Positions 39,866 to 49,468 are shown, counted from the first letter of the stretch. The stretch: DNA of 64,000 nucleotides from Micromonospora endolithica (GCF_003626595.1 NZ_RBAK01000001.1:124001-188000), one strand, 5' to 3'. Notes: generated by a model from the letters alone, not told the origin. Numbers and translations: made by a program.

Positions 39866-41878
39866 TCACGTCCGGACCTGCCGGTCGCGTTCGGCGAGGT
39901 CGGCGAGCATGCGGTTGTAGGCGGCCAGTTCGTCGTCCTCGCGGCCCTCGGCGGCGGCGCGGTCCGCGGCGCGGTCTCGGCGGCGGGCCTCGCGCTGGTC
40001 GGCGCGCATCCACTGCAGCATCAGCGCACCCAGGACGACGACGGTGGGCAGTTCTCCGAAGGACCAGGCGATGCCGCCGGCAGCGCGTTGGTCCTCCAGC
40101 GGGGTGGGTCCCCACGGACGCGCCAGCGCCGTCCACCAGTCCGCGGCGAGCAGGGTGGTCGACTGCATGAGCGCGACTCCAAGGAACGCGTGCAGCACCA
40201 TGCTGATCAGCACCAGCACAAGCTTCAGCGGGTGCGGAATACGGCGGGGAGCGGGGTCGATGCCGATGACCACCCAGAAGAACAGGTACCCGACGCCCAG
40301 GAAGTGAACGATCATGGCGAGGTGCGCCGCGTGTGAGCGCACCGCCAACTCGTACAGGCCGGTGAAGTACAGCACGTAGAGACTGGTGACATAGAGGGTC
40401 AACGCCGCCACCGGATGAGTCACCAGCTGGGAGACCCGGGAGTGCAGCGCGGCCTGCAGCCATTCGCGAGGCCCGGGCCAGCGCGGATCCGTCGACGGGG
40501 GCAGCGCCCGCAGGCCGAGGGTGACCGGTCCGGCCAGCACGAGCAGGATCGGCGCGACCATCATCAGCAGCAGGTGCTGCACCATGTGCACGGAGAACAG
40601 CACGGCACCGTAGCGGGCCAGGCCGCTGGAGGTGGCGACGACGATCACTGCGCAGCCGGCGAGCCACAGGGCGGTGCGGGCAGGTGGCCACGCGTCGCCG
40701 CGACGGCGTAGCCGCCACACACCGGCCAGGTAGAGGCCGGCGGCGGCCAGGGTCGCCGCGATGATCAGCGGCTCGGGCATCCAGGCCGTCGTCGCGGTCT
40801 CGACGCTCAACGGTGGGGGCATCGGAAACCCGAGCAGCGCCGTGACGGCGTCCTCCTCCCCTTCTCCGACAGGGGCGGGGGTGCGCGACAGCGCGACGGC
40901 GGCGCCGACCGCAGCGGCGAACAGCAGTGTCTCCACCACCGCGACGCGCAGGAAGGGACGCCGGTCTCCCCCGGCCAGGGCCCCGATCGCCCAACGGCGG
41001 TGCAGCAGTCCGGCGACCGCCACCGCGCCCAGGGCGGCCATCTTGACCAGCGCCAGCTGTCCGTACCGGGTGCCGACCAGGTCAGCCGGCGTGGTGAGGC
41101 GCACGGCCGTCGACAGCAGTCCCGAGGCGGCGACGGCGACAAGACAGGCCAGGGCCAAGGGAGAGAAGCGGCGGACGGCGCGGGTGAGGTCGGCGGTGCT
41201 GCCGCGGCGGGTCACGGCCAGCGCGAACAGGCCACCGGCCCACACGGTGGCCGGTAGCACGTGCAGCAGCAGGCCGGACACGGCGAGCTGATGATTGTCG
41301 GCCGCGGCCGCGTGCCCGGTGAACACCGGTGGCACGACACCGGCGAGCGCCGCCAGCAGCGCCACCGTCGCGCCCGCCGGGCGCAGACTCATCGCGGCCA
41401 CCACGGCCGCGAGCAGCGCGAAGGCGCCGCCGAGGGTGAGAGCTTGACCCAGCGGGATGGTGAGCGCGAAGTTCAGCACCGCCCGGGCCGACAGCACCTG
41501 GGAGGCGGGCAGCCCGAACAGGTCGACCAGGGTGTAGCACACCGCGACACCGGTCGACGCGGCCCACACGCCGGCGCTCCACGCCGCGGCGCGCAGCCGC
41601 CGGTAGCCCAGCGCCGACAACCCGCCCTCGTCACTGCGAGGCGACAGCAGGACAACCGCCAGCAGCAGCCCGACGGTGGCCACCGCCCCGACCCGCATGC
41701 CGAGGCGGGCGGTCGGCAGCAACCAAGCCGTGGCCGGACCCGGGTCAGGCAGCCCCGGCACCGTCTGCGGGACCGCTGCACCGCCCCACCAGAGCAGCGC
41801 CGCGCCGACACCGGCGGCGACGAGGACCGTGGCTGCCGGCACCAGCACGGGCCGACGGCGGATGACCTCGAGATTCAT
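39866..41878 (-). CDS. CopD-CtaG bifunctional copper/oxidase assembly protein
   Basis: 670 residues. The N-terminal half has eight or nine helices of a CopD domain (FTGHAAAADNHQLAVSGLLL, GTRYGQLALVKM). The C-terminal half is a caa3_CtaG domain (FSVHMVQHLLLMMVAPILLV, LAMIVHFLGVGYLFFWV), whose histidines deliver copper to cytochrome oxidase. The fusion is frequent in actinobacteria. Its ATG overlaps the copC stop (ATGA), so copC and this gene are one operon. Confidence 0.92.
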   Translation of the reverse strand: MNLEVIRRRPVLVPAATVLVAAGVGAALLWWGGAAVPQTVPGLPDPGPATAWLLPTARLGMRVGAVATVGLLLAVVLLSPRSDEGGLSALGYRRLRAAAWSAGVWAASTGVAVCYTLVDLFGLPASQVLSARAVLNFALTIPLGQALTLGGAFALLAAVVAAMSLRPAGATVALLAALAGVVPPVFTGHAAAADNHQLAVSGLLLHVLPATVWAGGLFALAVTRRGSTADLTRAVRRFSPLALACLVAVAASGLLSTAVRLTTPADLVGTRYGQLALVKMAALGAVAVAGLLHRRWAIGALAGGDRRPFLRVAVVETLLFAAAVGAAVALSRTPAPVGEGEEDAVTALLGFPMPPPLSVETATTAWMPEPLIIAATLAAAGLYLAGVWRLRRRGDAWPPARTALWLAGCAVIVVATSSGLARYGAVLFSVHMVQHLLLMMVAPILLVLAGPVTLGLRALPPSTDPRWPGPREWLQAALHSRVSQLVTHPVAALTLYVTSLYVLYFTGLYELAVRSHAAHLAMIVHFLGVGYLFFWVVIGIDPAPRRIPHPLKLVLVLISMVLHAFLGVALMQSTTLLAADWWTALARPWGPTPLEDQRAAGGIAWSFGELPTVVVLGALMLQWMRADQREARRRDRAADRAAAEGREDDELAAYNRMLADLAERDRQVRT

Positions 41879-42453
41879 CGACGGCCCGCCCGCACCCGCC
41901 GAATGAGCACGCCGGCGCCGGCCGCGGCCACCGCCAGCACCGCCACGACAACCGCCGCTCCCGAGCCCCCGTCAGCGTTGTCGGTCTGAGCGGCCGCAGC
42001 GGCCGCAGGGGCGGCAGATGGGGGCGAGATGGTGGCCGACGGCGTCGGCGAGGCCGACCGCGTGGGCGTACTGGTGACGGTGAAGGCGAACGATCCCTGC
42101 ACTGGGTGCCCGTCCACCGATACCACCCGGTAGGACACGGTGTACTCGCCGGCCGGCAGGTCCGGGTTCACCGGCTGGGTGGCGCGGGTGCCGGACACCG
42201 CCGGGGCGCCCGCCGTCACCGCGGCGTCGCCGGGTCCGGTCACCGCGATGGTGGTGAACTGCGGGTCGAGGCGCTCGGCGAACACCAGCTCGACCTGCCG
42301 CGGCGCGGACGGCACGCGGGCATCCCGGCTCGGGGTGGACTCCCGCAGCGCGTTGTGCGCCCAGGCAGGTGCGGCCGGCAGGAGCACGGCCAGAACGGCG
42401 AGCAGCGCAGCGGCCAGGCGGGCGGACTGTGGGAGTAGGTGAGGGCGGTGCAC
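41875..42453 (-). CDS. copC: CopC copper-binding protein
   Basis: About 192 residues. The signal peptide ends AAPAWAHNALRESTPSRDA, giving the N-terminal His ligand. VSVDGHPVQGSFAF is the second copper motif. A Pro/Ala linker and a C-terminal membrane helix follow. The GTG at 42453 is chosen for CAGGAG upstream. It sits in an operon with copD-ctaG, and ycnI lies just beyond. Confidence 0.92.
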   Translation of the reverse strand: MHRPHLLPQSARLAAALLAVLAVLLPAAPAWAHNALRESTPSRDARVPSAPRQVELVFAERLDPQFTTIAVTGPGDAAVTAGAPAVSGTRATQPVNPDLPAGEYTVSYRVVSVDGHPVQGSFAFTVTSTPTRSASPTPSATISPPSAAPAAAAAAQTDNADGGSGAAVVVAVLAVAAAGAGVLIRRVRAGRR

Positions 42454-42518
42454 GGACAACTCCTGGATCGGTGGTGCGGGCTTCAGGTAGTCGGTCCGGT
42501 ACGCCGGAAAGTTCCCGG

Positions 42519-43433
42519 TCACCACGTGCTGCCGTCGCACACGCCGTCGGCGTCGCGCGGCTCGGCCTGCAAGGTGGCGTGCTCGATGGCGAAACGGTCG
42601 TGCAGCAGTCGCCGCGACGACGCCAGCACGGCGGCCAGGTCGGCCTCCCGGTCAAGCACCAGGTGCGCCGAGGCGACCTCCATCCCCGAGGTGAGGGTCC
42701 AGACATGCAGATCATGCACGTCGGCGACACCGTCGACGCCGCGCAGCGCGTCGCGGACTGTGGCGACGTCCAGGTGCGGCGGGGCGGCCTGCACGAGGAC
42801 CCGCACGGCCGCCCGCCCGAGCTGGTAGGTCCGCGGCAGGATGAACAAACCCACCGCGACGGCGATGATCGGGTCGGCGTACCACCAGTCGGTGACCGCG
42901 ATCACCGCCGCTGCGACGATCACCCCGACCGAGGTGAACAGATCGCCGAGGACCTCCAGGTAGGCGCCGCGCACGTTCAGGCTCTCCTGGGAGCCCGACC
43001 GCAGCAGAAGGAACGCGACGATGTTGGCCACCAGGCCGGCCACAGCCACCGCGAACATCGGCCCGGCCAGGACCTCCGGCGGCGCGGTGAACCGGCGCAC
43101 CGCCTCGACGAGCACGTAGATCGCGACGCCGAACAGCAGCACCGCGTTGGCCAGCGCCGCGAGGACCTCTGCCCGGTACAGCCCGAAGGTCCGCTGCCCG
43201 TCCCGGGAGGCCCGGCTCGCCGCGGTGATCGCGGCCAACGCCATCCCGATGCCCAGGACGTCGGTGAACATGTGCCCCGCGTCCGACAGCAGCGCCAGCG
43301 AACCGGTCACCCACGCCGCGACCGCTTCGACCACCATGAACATGGCCAGCAGGACGAACGCCGCCCAGAGCCGGCCACGGTGCTTCTCGCCCGCCCGCAT
43401 CGCCTGCTGGCCGTGATCGTGCCCGGCACCCAT
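42519..43433 (-). CDS. CzcD-type CDF zinc/divalent metal exporter
   Basis: About 304 residues with six helices and a C-terminal cytoplasmic domain. ALLSDAGHMFTDVLGI carries the HxxxD zinc site of helix 2 and GAYLEVLGDLFTSVGVI the second. HDLHVWTLTSGMEVASAHL is the cytoplasmic CDF domain. Unlike the other two CDF proteins of the window it is a canonical long zinc-type exporter. The ATG at 43433 has GAGGAGGAC upstream. A good promoter with an operator lies 30-60 nt upstream. Confidence 0.92.
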   Translation of the reverse strand: MGAGHDHGQQAMRAGEKHRGRLWAAFVLLAMFMVVEAVAAWVTGSLALLSDAGHMFTDVLGIGMALAAITAASRASRDGQRTFGLYRAEVLAALANAVLLFGVAIYVLVEAVRRFTAPPEVLAGPMFAVAVAGLVANIVAFLLLRSGSQESLNVRGAYLEVLGDLFTSVGVIVAAAVIAVTDWWYADPIIAVAVGLFILPRTYQLGRAAVRVLVQAAPPHLDVATVRDALRGVDGVADVHDLHVWTLTSGMEVASAHLVLDREADLAAVLASSRRLLHDRFAIEHATLQAEPRDADGVCDGSTW

Positions 43434-43461
43434 CGCGTCCTCCTCGTCGACGTCCCGCGCC

Positions 43462-43490
43462 AACATATGCGGATATTGCAATAAGTGCAA
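43462..43490 (-). promoter_or_regulatory. Promoter/operator of the czcD-like gene
   Basis: On the minus strand, -35 TTGCAC (43490-43485), a 17-nt spacer and -10 TATGTT (43467-43462). TTGCA-ATAAG-TGCAA (43476-43490) is a perfect inverted repeat across the -35 region, a likely metalloregulator site. Confidence 0.65.
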
Positions 43491-43530
43491 GCGAGAGGGT
43501 CGACGCGGGACGAGTGACCGCACCTTTCGG

Positions 43531-44037
43531 TCAGCGGCGGGACGTCGCCTGATCCGGCTGCCGGCTGTCCGTGTGCAACTGGCGCAGGCGGCGCACCGCG
43601 GCGACCGACCGTTCGCCGTCGAAGACCTGCACCGCCAGCAGGGCCACCACCTCGCCGTTGGTCAGCTCCAGCGACGCCCACACCGCCTTGCGGTCGAACC
43701 GCACCCGCTGCACCATCTCCCACGGCACCGTGACGTCCCCCAGGAGGTTGCGCACCCGTACGCCGTCGCGGTCGGCGTGCACCCGCAGCCGCCAGGGCAC
43801 CAGCGTCAGCGCCGTGAAGAACACTCCGATGCCGGCGACCGCGAGCCGGTCGGTGGGGAAGTACTGGCCGCCGTTGGACGTCGTACCGCTCAACGTTGCC
43901 GCGGACAGCAGGTTGAAGCCCAGAACGACCACGGCGGCGGCGGCGCTGATCCACCTCACGCACCGGGGCCGCACGACAACGCCTCCGGCCGCCGCGTTCC
44001 CGCGGCCGTGCCGCGTCCCAAAGATCAATAGCGGCAT
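43531..44037 (-). CDS. PH-domain-like membrane protein
   Basis: 168 residues. Two hydrophobic helices (residues about 28-48 and 66-82) precede a bacterial PH-like domain with LRVHADRDGVRVRNLLGDVTVPW and a WxxVxxVRF-like segment. Such proteins are common in actinobacteria without a defined role. No link to the metal genes is evident from the sequence. Confidence 0.7.
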   Translation of the reverse strand: MPLLIFGTRHGRGNAAAGGVVVRPRCVRWISAAAAVVVLGFNLLSAATLSGTTSNGGQYFPTDRLAVAGIGVFFTALTLVPWRLRVHADRDGVRVRNLLGDVTVPWEMVQRVRFDRKAVWASLELTNGEVVALLAVQVFDGERSVAAVRRLRQLHTDSRQPDQATSRR

Positions 44038-44255
44038 CTGTCCTCCACTCGGTACCGGCCGGCCACGGCCAGCTTGTCAGGCCACCCGGCTGTTCACCGC
44101 ATGCCGCTGCTCACACCGCATGCCCGGGTAGTCACCGGCCGGCGGGTCTGCCTTCCGGCCGGCGAGGACACCTACCGCTCGATCGGCTTCCTTCGAGGGG
44201 TCGCGATCGGCGCCGACCGCCATGCTGCAGATCGCACTCGAGTGACGGTGCAAGG

Positions 44256-44711
44256 TCAGCGTGGCCACCGCCGCGCCGGTGAGTAGCCGGGATACCCCTC
44301 GACCCGGCGAGCAGGGTCGGCATGCAGCCAAGCGAGCATCTCGTTGTAGGCGAGCACGTCGGGATCCTCGGACTCCCTCCGCCGCGCTTGCGGGGTGGGC
44401 TCGGGCACGATCGTCTCGGCGGAGCGCTGGAACGTCCACGCCAGCGGTACCGCAACCGGCGCGGCGGCCGGACCTCGGGACGGCCCACCGCCTTTAGGGG
44501 TCCGGTCGGGCGGGGAGCCTGTCAGCAATCGGATCCAGAAGAAGACGCCGAACGCGGCGAACACCGGCCATTGGAGGGCGTAGCCGTAGCTGAGCGTATT
44601 GCCGGCGAGGGCGTGCTCGAACTGCCACCAACCCAGGCGTACGAACACCCCCGCCACCACCAGCACCACGAGGTGACCGACGAGCCGTGCCGGGGTCAGA
44701 TAGCGCCGCAT
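44256..44711 (-). CDS. Small membrane protein of unknown function (GutM-annotated type)
   Basis: About 151 residues. Helix 1 (LVGHLVVLVVAGVFVRLGWWQ) and helix 2 (YALQWPVFAAFGVFFWIRLL) are followed by a Pro/Gly linker and an acidic tail with EDPDVLAYNEMLAWLHAD. Similar actinobacterial proteins are often labelled regulator of the glucitol operon, but nothing here suggests DNA binding. The tail resembles YNRML-type ends as in the CopD-CtaG protein. It is divergent from the next gene. Confidence 0.6.
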   Translation of the reverse strand: MRRYLTPARLVGHLVVLVVAGVFVRLGWWQFEHALAGNTLSYGYALQWPVFAAFGVFFWIRLLTGSPPDRTPKGGGPSRGPAAAPVAVPLAWTFQRSAETIVPEPTPQARRRESEDPDVLAYNEMLAWLHADPARRVEGYPGYSPARRWPR

Positions 44712-44778
44712 CCCCAAAAGATAGCCGCGCTGACTGGCCGGGAGCAGAGCGACCCGACCTGGGACTATTGTGTTCGCC

Positions 44779-45267
44779 ATGCGGGTCACCGACGTACGCC
44801 ACGGGGATGGGCTCGTGACGCTGCTGTTCGCGATGGACGGCCTACGCGTGTTGCCCACCGGCAGGCGTAGCCCGCTGCGGTTGAGCGGCGCCGCTGTTTT
44901 CGCGGCCATCGCGCTGGGCCTGCTGAACATCGTCGTCGCCCATGCCAGCGCCACGGCGGGCGTAGCGGTGTGGCTCCTGGTGATCATCCTGCTCCTCGGG
45001 GGCGGACTGGGCGCCCTCGCCGCCCAGTTCGCGTCGATACGACGAGAGAAGCTGGCCCTGAGCGCGCCGGCGACCTTCCCGTGGGCGTCGGTGGACTGGG
45101 CACGCAGCGAACCCGACGCCAGCCGGGTGTCAGTCACCCTGGGCACGGGGGACGGCGGCAGCCTGACCTTCGAAGCCAGCGGTATGACCGGCGCGCGGAT
45201 GGCCTCCTGCTTCGCCCAATTCCTCATTCCCCAGTCGGCGCCGGCCGCTCCTTCGCTTCCCACCTGA
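44779..45267 (+). CDS. Hypothetical two-helix membrane protein
   Basis: About 162 residues, ATG 44779 (GTG 44770 also in frame). A basic N-terminal part precedes two adjacent helices (AAVFAAIALGLLNIVVAHAS and TAGVAVWLLVIILLLGGG), then a soluble C-terminal domain of about 75 residues with beta character. I do not recognise the family. It is divergent from the gene at 44.3 kb and convergent with ccsB. Confidence 0.55.
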   Translation: MRVTDVRHGDGLVTLLFAMDGLRVLPTGRRSPLRLSGAAVFAAIALGLLNIVVAHASATAGVAVWLLVIILLLGGGLGALAAQFASIRREKLALSAPATFPWASVDWARSEPDASRVSVTLGTGDGGSLTFEASGMTGARMASCFAQFLIPQSAPAAPSLPT

Positions 45268-45332
45268 TCCGGCGGCCTCCCGGTGAGGGATGGCCCGGCC
45301 GGTGGGCCGAGCCATCCCCGGGGCCATGGGGC

Positions 45333-46283
45333 TTAGGTGCCGGCGTAGGAGTGCAGGCCGGAGAACACCAGGTTGACGGCGAACAGGTTGAACATCATCG
45401 TCAACCAGCCCACCACGGCAATCCACGCCGCGACGGGGGCACGCACGCTCGGCGTCGCGTGGGCGTGTAGGTAGGCCGCGTACGCCACCCAGGAGATGAA
45501 CGCCCACGTCTCCTTGGGGTCCCAACCCCAGTAGCGACCCCAGGATGCTTCCGCCCATACGGCCCCGGCCATCACCGCGAACGTCCAGATCACGAATCCG
45601 ACGGAATGCATCCGAAACGACAGACGCCGCAACAGGGGCTCGGTAGGTAGCCGCGCGCCGAGGGTGTCGCGCACGTCCGCGGACCGGCCACCGCTTCGGC
45701 GTTCATGACGGGAGCGCAGCAGTAACGCCACCGCCGCCAGGAAACCGACCAGGAACAATCCGGTGGCCACGGCGGCGGCGCTGACGTGCACCGCCAGCCA
45801 CGCCGACTGCAGGGCGGGCACCAACGGACCCGCCGGGGTGTACAGGTGCAGACCTGCCGCACCCAGCAGGATCACGGCGCAGGACGCGACGTACAGGCCG
45901 AGCGGCCGAACGGCCGGGTGCCGCGCGGCCAGCACGAGCCAGGTCGCCGCACCCACCAAGGTGACGGCGACGATGAACTCATACATGTTGCCCCACGGCA
46001 CCCTGCCGGCGGCCACCGCACGCGTGACGAGGCAGGCGGCCTGCGCGACGGTGGCCACAGCGACGGCGACGGCGCCGCCGGCAGAGGCACGCGAAGCGGT
46101 CAGCCAGGGCGACGCGGCAGGTGCCCCTGGCCTCGCCACCGTGCCCGGCGCAGCCACGGCGACAGCAACTTGTGGGCGGCGCGCCGGCGTACGGCGCAAC
46201 GTCTCCGCAACACCGAAGACAACGAGCGCCAGCAGATAACCGAGCAGGGAAACAGCGAACAGTGAATCAGACAACTGGTTCAT
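45333..46283 (-). CDS. ccsB: Cytochrome c biogenesis protein CcsB/ResC
   Basis: About 316 residues and eight helices. WAEASWGRYWGWDPKETWAF is the haem-handling WWD signature, and GRVPWGNMYEFIVA the preceding conserved loop. With ResB it exports and attaches haem to apocytochromes. No resB is nearby. The ATG at 46283 has GGAGAGG upstream. It may cooperate with the CcdA encoded at 29 kb. Confidence 0.92.
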   Translation of the reverse strand: MNQLSDSLFAVSLLGYLLALVVFGVAETLRRTPARRPQVAVAVAAPGTVARPGAPAASPWLTASRASAGGAVAVAVATVAQAACLVTRAVAAGRVPWGNMYEFIVAVTLVGAATWLVLAARHPAVRPLGLYVASCAVILLGAAGLHLYTPAGPLVPALQSAWLAVHVSAAAVATGLFLVGFLAAVALLLRSRHERRSGGRSADVRDTLGARLPTEPLLRRLSFRMHSVGFVIWTFAVMAGAVWAEASWGRYWGWDPKETWAFISWVAYAAYLHAHATPSVRAPVAAWIAVVGWLTMMFNLFAVNLVFSGLHSYAGT

Positions 46284-46364
46284 GAGCCTCTCCAACAGAC
46301 GTCATCGCCCCGCCGTACACCTGTGCGGCCGAACACCTGCCCGAGGCTGGCGGGGGTGGGTGGG

Positions 46365-46592
46365 TTATCGGGGTTGCAGGCGAGCGGGATAGCCGGCTGC
46401 TGCGAGCGCGGCGGTCAGCACCGCAGCGTCGACGTAGGCGGGGTCGGCGTCGACGGCGGCTCGGCCCGCCGCTGCGGACACCTGCGCCCGGTGCACACCG
46501 GGCAGCGCTTCGAGGATCCGCTGCACCGCTCGTTCCGCCTGGTCGCAGCACAGAGCACGCACAATGATCAGATAGGTCACGGTGTCGTTCAT
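46365..46592 (-). CDS. HMA-like small metallochaperone with Cys-Cys instead of CxxC
   Basis: 75 residues with the beta-alpha-beta pattern of heavy-metal-associated domains: TVTYLIIVRALCCDQAERAVQ, GVHRAQVSAAAGRAAVDAD, LTAALAAAGYPARL. The usual GMxCxxC loop is replaced by ALCCDQA, two adjacent cysteines. It could bind copper or mercury with altered geometry, or be redox-active. The ATG at 46592 has AAGGA upstream. Function is inferred from the fold only. Confidence 0.7.
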   Translation of the reverse strand: MNDTVTYLIIVRALCCDQAERAVQRILEALPGVHRAQVSAAAGRAAVDADPAYVDAAVLTAALAAAGYPARLQPR

Positions 46593-46771
46593 GAGGGTCC
46601 TTAGCAGCAGGGACGGCCACACCCCTCGCGGCGAAGCTGGTGACAGCGGCACGCCGGGGACGGCGTCGGGGAACCGACCGGCGGTGGCGTCACCCGACGA
46701 CCGTCGGCCGGTGATCACGTGTCAACGAGCGCTGATTGGTCCGTCAGCGACTGACGGAGGTCAGCTGCAGA

Positions 46772-47197
46772 TCACGTCCGCGACACGCCCAGCTGCGACA
46801 ACGTGTGTCCGAGGGCAGACGGAAACTCCGGACGCGCCGGTGCCCGGTGCCCGGCCGCCACGCGAACGGTCCATCGGCCCGGCGTGGCCAGCAGAGCCGC
46901 CCCTGCGGCGACCAGAAGGATCAAGCAGGCGGCAGCCACCAGGCCATCGCGGTCGGCCGGCAGATGGTGACCGTCCACGGTCATGGCCACGCCCGAAAGG
47001 CCGCGCTGCGGCGCAGCCTCGGCGGCGGCGTCGCCGGTAGCCGCCTGCACTGCCGTAGACGCCGTGCTCGCGGGCGACGAATCCATGCCGGTTGCGCACT
47101 GCAGCGCGTGCAGAAGCACCAGGACGGCCACCATGACCGCCACCGTCACCGCACGGGACAGCGGCCGCACGACACCGGCAGGCCACGACGACACCAC
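46772..47197 (-). CDS. DUF6153-like small membrane protein
   Basis: 141 residues. Helix 1 (VTVAVMVAVLVLLHALQCATG) ends in a conserved-looking HALQC motif. A hydrophilic stretch of about 50 residues and helix 2 (GLVAAACLILLVAAGAALLA) follow. It resembles DUF6153 family proteins of unknown role, often found near copper and cytochrome genes. Confidence 0.6.
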   Translation of the reverse strand: MVSSWPAGVVRPLSRAVTVAVMVAVLVLLHALQCATGMDSSPASTASTAVQAATGDAAAEAAPQRGLSGVAMTVDGHHLPADRDGLVAAACLILLVAAGAALLATPGRWTVRVAAGHRAPARPEFPSALGHTLSQLGVSRT

Positions 47198-47547
47198 CGG
47201 TGCAGACTACGGCAGCCACAGCTCATGGCCGCACCGTGGCCCACGAAAGCGACGCGCCCCTACACGCCCGCCCCAGGTCAGCCATGAACATCCGCTCGCG
47301 GGACCTGGCGAGTGCGGCCGCAAGGCGACCTCGGACGGGGGCAGGCAGATGGTATCGACTGCCCGAACGTCCGTCCGCGCGCGTAATGTCCGGATCTCGG
47401 ACACTCGCCGCGGGCCGTTGCCGGAATGTCGCTGGGCCGGCGGCCGTTATGCCACCCGACGCTCGAGCACCCCCGCTCGGGCGTCGCTGCTTCATCGCGG
47501 TCCGCAGGCCACCTGCGCGGCCGTCCCCCGGATGAGAGGTGAGCACG
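47198..47547 (+). other. Leader/intergenic region before C39 copy 2, with hairpin
   Basis: No gene. An 11-bp stem with one G-U pair (47458-47468 with 47475-47485) lies about 60 nt before the start codon. The conserved blocks of the two other C39 leaders are not present here. Confidence 0.4.
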
Positions 47548-48240
47548 ATGACCACGACCACGCGTTGGCTGCCGGGCCTCACCCAGGCTCCGGTGATCCG
47601 TAAGGCCGCCCTCGCCGTCGCCGGACTGGCGATGGCCGGCGGCGCCATCGCCGGCCCGGTGGCCGCCGCGAACGCCGCCCCGGCCACGGCCGGCACTGCG
47701 GCTTCGGTCCAGCAAGAGCGCGGCAACGGCAAGGGCGCCGGCGGTAAGGAGCTGGACTTCCATTACAAGTTCCAGGAGACCTACTTCTACTGCGCGCCCG
47801 CGGCCACCAAGATGGCGCTGTCCGCGCTCGGTAAGGACCTGAGCCAGGACGAGCTGGCCAAGAAGCTGGGCACCACCGAGGCCGGCACCAACTCCGCCAT
47901 CGAAACCACCCGCGTCCTCACCGAGGTCAGCGGTAAGGGCTACCGCACCGTCGAGATCCCCGGCGACAAGGCCGACCAGGCCGAGACCGACCGGCTGCGC
48001 GACGACGTCGTCCGCGCCCTCGACGAGGGCCGGCCGGTGGTCGCCAACATCATCGGCACCGGCGTGGACACCGACGGCCACGCCCACGCCTACCCCGGCG
48101 GCCACTACGTGACCGTGGTCGGCTACCGCGACGGCGGGAACACCGTCAAGATCGGCGACTCCTGGTCAGACGAGGGCCAGTACTGGATCAACACCGACAC
48201 GTTGGCCGACTGGATCGCCTCCCGCGGCTACTCCGCCTGA
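47548..48240 (+). CDS. Secreted C39-like peptidase, copy 2
   Basis: About 230 residues. Signal peptide (AALAVAGLAMAGGAIAG) with cleavage near ANAAPA. Catalytic elements are ETYFYCAPAAT, PGGHYVTVVGYRDG and IGDSW. LGTTEAGTNSAIETTRVLTE matches copies 1 and 3. The start is ATG 47548 with GAGAGGTGAG upstream, rather than GTG 47539. It ends in a strong terminator. Its leader differs from those of the other two copies. Confidence 0.82.
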   Translation: MTTTTRWLPGLTQAPVIRKAALAVAGLAMAGGAIAGPVAAANAAPATAGTAASVQQERGNGKGAGGKELDFHYKFQETYFYCAPAATKMALSALGKDLSQDELAKKLGTTEAGTNSAIETTRVLTEVSGKGYRTVEIPGDKADQAETDRLRDDVVRALDEGRPVVANIIGTGVDTDGHAHAYPGGHYVTVVGYRDGGNTVKIGDSWSDEGQYWINTDTLADWIASRGYSA

Positions 48241-48252
48241 CCGGCTCGCACA

Positions 48253-48280
48253 GGGGCCAGCCCACACCCGGGCTGGCCCC
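48253..48280 (+). terminator. Terminator of C39 copy 2
   Basis: Perfect 11-bp stem GGGGCCAGCCC / GGGCTGGCCCC with a 6-nt loop, 12 nt after the stop codon. Confidence 0.88.
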
Positions 48281-48480
48281 CTGCCCGTGCACGCACACGT
48301 CGGTCCGCCGCCGGCGCCGCCTACGGCGGTGGCCGGCGGCGCGGTGAGGTCATCGCCGCACGGCGGCTTCCCGGGCACCACCCCTCCTGCCCGCCATTCC
48401 GCCGCCATTCGTTTGTCCCCCTTCGGGGCTCCTGCCGGCGTTCGGGTCTTCGCCCGCCGTTTCGTTCCTACTGTGCGGGT

Positions 48481-49227
48481 ATGGGCGACGAGGCGACGAA
48501 TGAGACGGCGCAGCGCGGGACTCTGTACGGGCGTCCCCGACGCCACGCCGGGCGCAGGCTCCTGCGCCGCCACGGCCGGGGACGGGTCGCGGCGACGCTC
48601 GCGGTGGCGCTGGTCGGGATCGTGGCGTTGACCGGAGCGGGCATGATCGGTGCCGCACTCACCGACCCGTCATCCCAGCCGCCCCCGCAGCCACCCGCCG
48701 CGGCCGCGCCCGCGACGGTGGCGCAGCCCGCCCCGGGCGCGTCGTCGCGGACCGGTCTTCCCGCATCCGCACCAACGACGATCTCGATCACCCGCATCGG
48801 CGTGCGCGCCAACATCCTCGCCCTCGGTGTCCGCGACGACGGCACCGTCGACGTGCCGCCTCTCGATCAGGCCATGGATGCCGGCTGGTACAAGCTGGGC
48901 GTCAGCCCCGGCGAAGTCGGTAACGCCGTCATCATGGGCCACGTCGACTCGGTGAAGATCGGACCGGCGGTGTTCTTCCGGCTCGGCGAACTCCTGCCCG
49001 GCGACATGATCCAGGTAACCCGGGCCGACCGCAGCGAGGTGAGCTTCCGCGTCGACGGGGTGAGGTCGTACCCGAAGGACGCCTTCCCGACAGAGCTGGT
49101 GTACGGGCCGTCCGACACCGCGAGCCTGCGGGTCATCACCTGCGGCGGAATCTTCAACGAGCAGGCAGGCAGCTATCCCGACAACGTCATCGTCTTCGCC
49201 ACCCTGGTCGGGTCCCGGCAGACATGA
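48481..49227 (+). CDS. Class F sortase
   Basis: 248 residues. A basic N-terminus and one membrane helix (about 36-58) are followed by a Pro/Ala spacer and a sortase barrel: ISITRIGVRANILALGVRDD, the His motif VIMGHVDS, and the catalytic Cys in LRVITCGG. This is the class F pattern of actinobacteria. It should cleave sorting signals and attach proteins to the wall. No LPxTG-type substrate gene was noticed in the window. Confidence 0.88.
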   Translation: MGDEATNETAQRGTLYGRPRRHAGRRLLRRHGRGRVAATLAVALVGIVALTGAGMIGAALTDPSSQPPPQPPAAAAPATVAQPAPGASSRTGLPASAPTTISITRIGVRANILALGVRDDGTVDVPPLDQAMDAGWYKLGVSPGEVGNAVIMGHVDSVKIGPAVFFRLGELLPGDMIQVTRADRSEVSFRVDGVRSYPKDAFPTELVYGPSDTASLRVITCGGIFNEQAGSYPDNVIVFATLVGSRQT

Positions 49228-49468
49228 CAGCGGGTCCGTCGATGGACCGGCCCCTGTCGGACCGGCCCCACCGACGGTCGCGCCTTCTGTACCCACGAGC
49301 CGCCGATCTCGTCGGTGTTGCCCGCCATCGCGGTAGCCGGTCACGGGACTGCAGTGCCCGCCCTCACCCCGGTGTGACTGACCATCGGTGCGAACGCTGC
49401 GGCGATGACGGCCATCGGCAAATAGAACACTTGCGCCGCACCCCTGCCGAGCTCGGCAGCGACCGGGA

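Noticed and set aside
46736..47287. Plus-strand frame opposite the DUF6153-like gene
   Set aside because: Arg/His/Gly-rich antisense translation; the minus strand shows two clear hydrophobic helices.
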